Shown here one piece after another: positions 5,543-5,817 of a stretch of 5,817 bases of DNA. This DNA is from an uncultured Flavobacteriaceae bacterium. GTDB taxonomy: Bacteria > Bacteroidota > Bacteroidia > Flavobacteriales > Flavobacteriaceae. Under the pieces are notes generated by a model that saw nothing but the letters and a program-made list of their open reading frames with translations, was not told the DNA's origin and did not search any database. The translations under genes were made by a program, and so were the position numbers. Every line of letters starts with the position of its first letter. Position 1 is the stretch's first letter. The stretch covers positions 1 to 5,817 of the forward strand of contig CAJWAY010000070.1 in assembly GCA_913020685.1 (NCBI GenBank), given 5' to 3'.

Positions 5543-5817
5543 TTAAGGCGCCGGATTGGGAATTAATTCATTGATCTGGTCAATAGCTTTTAGGACTTCC
5601 TTGGAGAGTTTGACCTTATGGGTTGCGATATTTTCTTTAAGTTGCTCTAAAGTGGTAGCGCCAATTATGTTGGAGGTAACAAAACTCCGGTCATTTACAA
5701 AAGCTAGGGAGAGTTCGGTCAGCGACAACCCGTGGTCTGAGGCCAGTTCAAAATAAAGATCGGTCGCTTTAAAGGAATTTTCCCCGCTGTATCTGGCCAA
5801 ACGCTCAAATAAAGCCA
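5543..5817 (-). CDS. tas: Tas-like NADP(H)-dependent aldo/keto reductase, C-terminal fragment (truncated by window edge)
   Basis: Aldo/keto reductases reduce carbonyl compounds with NADPH using a TIM-barrel fold in the cytoplasm; the physiological substrate of Tas-type members is poorly known. The minus-strand frame is open from the right window edge to a TAA (complement of 5543-5545) and shows about 91 C-terminal residues. The start, catalytic Tyr/Lys/Asp/His residues and most of the barrel (roughly 250 residues) lie outside. Visible signatures are RYSGENSFKA, the helix LSLTELSLAFV, and the cofactor-binding segment IIGATTLEQLKENI, where Glu, Gln and Asn occupy the usual adenine/2'-phosphate-contacting positions, then the terminal PNPAP. 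The pattern resembles the end of E. coli Tas (RYSGEQ...ALAFV...LLGATTMDQLKTNI...YPAP) as I recall it. The apparent methionine at 5800 is an internal TTG leucine, not a start. It is convergent with the ABC gene and so separately transcribed. The family is secure; the exact subfamily is less so. Confidence 0.9.
   Translation of the reverse strand, partial: ALFERLARYSGENSFKATDLYFELASDHGLSLTELSLAFVNDRSFVTSNIIGATTLEQLKENIATHKVKLSKEVLKAIDQINELIPNPAP

Overview
The window looks like a chromosomal piece of a Bacteroidota bacterium (probably a flavobacterium or cytophagal relative). This is inferred from three things: a hemF-hemB pair, starts without clear Shine-Dalgarno sequences, and a TTTG-N20-TAnnTTT-type promoter candidate. 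The DNA is moderately AT-rich. I see no phage, transposon, CRISPR, tRNA or rRNA signature. Most of the window is ordinary housekeeping or transport content.

Layout. Positions 1-1635 (+) carry the end of a haem-biosynthesis operon: the 3' two thirds of hemF (oxygen-dependent coproporphyrinogen III oxidase), then after 27 bases a complete hemB (5-aminolevulinate dehydratase, Mg-type, without zinc cysteines). A hairpin at 1653-1680 probably ends this unit, and a candidate promoter overlaps its 3' arm.

Positions 1721-5295 (+) look like one tightly packed transcription unit. It holds an O6-alkylguanine-DNA alkyltransferase (ogt/MGMT), a membrane-anchored SxxK serine hydrolase of the class C beta-lactamase / NylB-like family, an 81-residue protein I do not recognise, and a 560-residue protein with two fused ABC ATPase domains of the dipeptide/oligopeptide (DppD-DppF, YejF-like) type. 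The last three genes overlap or nearly abut: the small gene starts inside the hydrolase 3' end, and its TGA overlaps the ABC start codon as ATGA. No permease or binding-protein gene is present, so the ATPase must work with membrane partners encoded elsewhere.

Positions 5296-5542 are non-coding as far as I can tell and lie between convergent genes. Positions 5543-5817 (-) are the C-terminal end of a Tas-like aldo/keto reductase that runs off the right edge.

How the genes fit together: HemB and HemF catalyse an early and a late step of haem synthesis. The second unit mixes DNA repair, an extracytoplasmic amide/ester hydrolase and peptide-type transport energisation; a shared role there is only a hypothesis. 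The least explained item is the 81-residue protein locked between the hydrolase and the ABC ATPase. I found nothing that clearly amounts to a new biological system.
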